Shown one piece after another: positions 62,049 to 64,000 of a DNA stretch of 64,000 bases (position 1 is the stretch's first letter; the number at the start of each line of letters is the position of its first letter). The position numbers and the translations under genes were made by a program. The stretch comes from Roseofilum reptotaenium CS-1145 (lineage in GTDB: Bacteria > Cyanobacteriota > Cyanobacteriia > Cyanobacteriales > Desertifilaceae), in NCBI RefSeq assembly GCF_028330985.1, contig NZ_JAQMUE010000080.1, positions 1 to 64,000 of the forward strand. Direction: 5' to 3'. The notes below the pieces were generated by a model. The model was given only the letters and a program-made list of their open reading frames with translations, searched no databases and was not told the DNA's origin.

Positions 62049-63557
62049 CTAATTGACAGTAGGATTCAGGACACTGCTGTCTACGATGCGGACGATATCG
62101 CCTTCGCTGATAAATCCTGCACCGAGGACGACGATACGATCGCCTAAATTCAGACCTTGTCTAATTTCCACATTGGTAGAATCTCCCCCTAGGGGGGAAC
62201 CCACTTCTACCGTGCGGGCGATCGCCCGATCGTTTTCATCAACTTGATAAATCAGGGCGCTGCCATCAGCTTGGGGTTGAACCGCTTGTGCGGGAACCAC
62301 TAGTCCTTGCAACGTTTGCGCGGTAATACTTGCTTGTAAAAACATCCCCGGTCTCAAAAGGGTAGACGAGGGAAGGTCAATCTTCACCGTTGCTTGGCGG
62401 GTATTGGCATCAACCAGGGGAGCCACTTCTCTAATCGTTCCCTTGATATTGATCCGACTATCAGCATCCGAGGTTAAGGTGACTGGGGCCCCGATATTCA
62501 CCTGACTCAGTTGGGTTTCGGGAATTTTTAGTTCTAGTTCTAGAGTGCCTTGGTTGATAATCCGAAAGAGGGGCATCTCTGGATTAGCCAAATCTCCTAT
62601 CCGTGCGCTACGTTCGCTGACTCTACCACTTGATGGTGCGGTAACCTGGGTTTGGGCAAGATAGGTTTTCTGTTGTTCTACCCTCGCTTGTTGGCTTTGC
62701 AGTTGGGCTAAAGCGGTATTGACATTCGCGGTCATACTACCGATAGTGGCTTGGGCGCTATTCACATTGGCGGTTGCACTACTGATTCTGGCTTCAGCGC
62801 TATTTACATTTGCCTTAGCCACTTGCACTGCTTCCCTAGCATTCTTAGCCCTTGTGCGGCTTAAATCCACTTCTTGGGTGCTAATGGCTCCTTCTGCGGC
62901 TAGGGTTTCTGATCGCTGCAAATCCCGTTCTGTCTGTTCGAGTTCTGCTTGGGCTTGGGCTAAAGAGGCGATCGCCTGTTGCTTGCCCGCTTGAGCTTCT
63001 GCTTTCGCTGCCAATGCTCCCTGTAGAGCTGATTTGGCTTGTTCCACTGCCGCTTGTCGCTCTTGTACCACAGCGCGACTTGCTTCTACATCTGCCTGGA
63101 CTTGGCGGATTTGGGTTTGCAAAACCGAATCATCTAATACCACCATCAATTGCCCTTTTTCCACCCAATCCCCTTCATCGACTAAAACTTGAAGGATTTG
63201 CAAGTCCAGCACTTGCGGTAGTACGGGCAATAGATCATACGCACCTACTGTCCCAGTTGCCGTGAATGTGCTGGGTATTTTCGCCAATTCCACCGTGGCT
63301 AGGGTAACTGTTTGTACGGGATCTGCTGCTGCTTGAGAAGCGGTAACGGGTTGGACGGGACTCGGTTCAGAGCGGTTCAGGCTATTGAAGGCATAGGTGG
63401 CAAATGCACCGACTGCTAGGCCAATGCCTAAACCCAAAAGCAATCCAGGCTTGCTCTCCCTACTTGTTTGAGGATCTATGTTTTCAGTCACTAGAGTATC
63501 TTGGGGTTCAGTTGGTGTGGATGAATTTTCTATCTCACTGACTGGGTTTTCGCTCAT
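62049..63557 (-). CDS. Efflux RND periplasmic adaptor (membrane fusion protein)
   Basis: About 502 residues from the ATG at 63557 (TTG-ATC lies just before). A membrane anchor (GLLLGLGIGLAVGAFATYAF) is followed by the barrel-sandwich hybrid (LQILQVLVDEGDWVEKGQLMVVLDD and TQVTAPSSGRVSERSARIGD), a long alpha-helical hairpin with repeated ANVNSA, and the beta-barrel and MP domains (LELKIPETQLSQVNIG, GMFLQASITAQTLQGLVVP). It joins the inner-membrane pump to an outer-membrane channel. The hairpin repeats (ANVNSAEARISSA, ANVNSAQATIGSM, ANVNTALAQL) look recently expanded. Confidence 0.92.
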   Translation of the reverse strand: MSENPVSEIENSSTPTEPQDTLVTENIDPQTSRESKPGLLLGLGIGLAVGAFATYAFNSLNRSEPSPVQPVTASQAAADPVQTVTLATVELAKIPSTFTATGTVGAYDLLPVLPQVLDLQILQVLVDEGDWVEKGQLMVVLDDSVLQTQIRQVQADVEASRAVVQERQAAVEQAKSALQGALAAKAEAQAGKQQAIASLAQAQAELEQTERDLQRSETLAAEGAISTQEVDLSRTRAKNAREAVQVAKANVNSAEARISSATANVNSAQATIGSMTANVNTALAQLQSQQARVEQQKTYLAQTQVTAPSSGRVSERSARIGDLANPEMPLFRIINQGTLELELKIPETQLSQVNIGAPVTLTSDADSRINIKGTIREVAPLVDANTRQATVKIDLPSSTLLRPGMFLQASITAQTLQGLVVPAQAVQPQADGSALIYQVDENDRAIARTVEVGSPLGGDSTNVEIRQGLNLGDRIVVLGAGFISEGDIVRIVDSSVLNPTVN

Positions 63558-63761
63558 GATCAACCTCGGATATGGACGCTGCTTTAGGTCTAGGCCTTGG
63601 CTGTGCCTAGGGTCGAGTAATCTTTATCTCTCCTTTATATTATTACGCATTGTTAAGCATGTGGGGCAACTCTATCTCTATCCCCCTATCTCCCTATCCC
63701 CCTATCTCCCCATTCCCTATCCATGGCACAATAGGGAATCCAAAGGTGAAGAGGTACAGCC

Positions 63762-64000
63762 GTGGATTGGTGGCAGAAACTACGCAAAAATCCCCTCGCT
63801 CAGGTGGGAGCGGTGATTCTGATAATATTCTATATCGTGGTGATTGGTGCGGGTTTTTTTGCCCCCTACAGTCCCTACAGTTCCCAGCTTGATGGCTCTC
63901 TATTACCACCTACGCCCATTGAGTGGTTGAATGAGCAAGGACAATTCTCACCGCGTGTCTATCCGGTAACCCAGGGAGCTACGGATTTAGATACAGGCGA
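63762..64000 (+). CDS. Oligopeptide/dipeptide-type ABC transporter permease, N-terminus (3' partial)
   Basis: A GTG at 63762 opens a frame that continues to the end of the window: VDWWQKLRKNPLAQVGAVIL and IIFYIVVIGAGFFAPYSPY. A membrane helix after a short basic N-terminus and FAPYSPY are typical of OppC/DppC-type permeases, which form the inner-membrane channel for peptides or nickel with OppB and two ATPases. The catalytic EAA region lies beyond the edge. It is divergent from the RND adaptor gene. Confidence 0.8.
   Translation, partial: MDWWQKLRKNPLAQVGAVILIIFYIVVIGAGFFAPYSPYSSQLDGSLLPPTPIEWLNEQGQFSPRVYPVTQGATDLDTG

Noticed and set aside
1-64000. CRISPR arrays, tRNA or rRNA genes
   Set aside because: No regularly spaced direct repeats and no TPsiC-loop-like or rRNA segments were noticed by eye; a covariance-model search would be needed to exclude them.

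Overview
The window comes from a cyanobacterium, most likely a filamentous non-heterocystous (Oscillatoriales-type) one. The evidence is the very frequent HIP1 octamer GCGATCGC in coding and non-coding DNA, a Ycf51 gene, heptameric GGCAATA / GGCAAAA-type short tandem repeats between genes, and many families typical of these genomes (Uma2, DUF4351/Rpn nucleases, DUF29, UPF0175/DUF3368, orphan STAND-type helix-turn-helix). I saw no tRNA, rRNA or CRISPR array.

Layout. 1-8.6 kb: tail of an Rpn/DUF4351 gene, a TpsB/FhaC outer-membrane transporter, Uma2, a photolyase, BrkB/YihY and a GHL10 hydrolase. 8.7-12.8 kb: a large DUF4157 (HELTH) protein with a polymorphic C-terminus, then a methyltransferase-TPR protein. 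13-19.8 kb: a truncated, frameshifted Cache-type sensor gene, then a dihydroxyacetone module (class II ketose-bisphosphate aldolase, HAD phosphatase, DhaL, DhaK) interrupted by a HigBA module and two hypothetical genes. 20-23.7 kb: a small protein with a CheD/CNF-like Cys/His pattern, TerB, a GldA-like dehydrogenase and Ycf51. 23.8-29.4 kb: an accessory island of toxin-antitoxin genes, a family of three tandem paralogues (one with a nonsense codon), a MITE-like element and a small retropepsin. It is bracketed by reciprocal fragments of the ycf51/dacB junction, so it appears to sit inside what was once a direct ycf51-dacB neighbourhood. 29.4-37.5 kb: dacB, an Rpn nuclease, a PGM1-like ATP-grasp ligase, a CheA-type hybrid kinase and an M23 peptidase.

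37.6-50 kb is a defence island. A complete-looking Ssp-type DNA phosphorothioation/restriction operon runs leftward as sspB-sspC-sspD-sspE-sspA (DUF4007 protein, large ATPase, PAPS-reductase-like PP-loop enzyme, DUF262/DUF1524 effector, cysteine desulfurase). It converges, 12 bp away, on a two-gene unit made of a PD-(D/E)XK-ParA fusion and a ParB-like/Rho_N protein, which I regard as the best candidate for an undescribed system. A YefM-YoeB module and another PD-(D/E)XK protein follow upstream. About 57 bp around the start of sspB are repeated upstream of a methyltransferase gene at 52.05 kb.

50-64 kb: a zinc alcohol dehydrogenase-like gene, a methyltransferase, DUF29, a lytic transglycosylase, leucyl aminopeptidase, a second possible defence pair (AAA ATPase plus DUF3226 TOPRIM protein, similar in architecture to OLD/PARIS), an RND efflux pump with its adaptor, and the start of an oligopeptide-type ABC permease cut by the window edge. 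All functional statements come from reading sequence and motifs; no database search was run.
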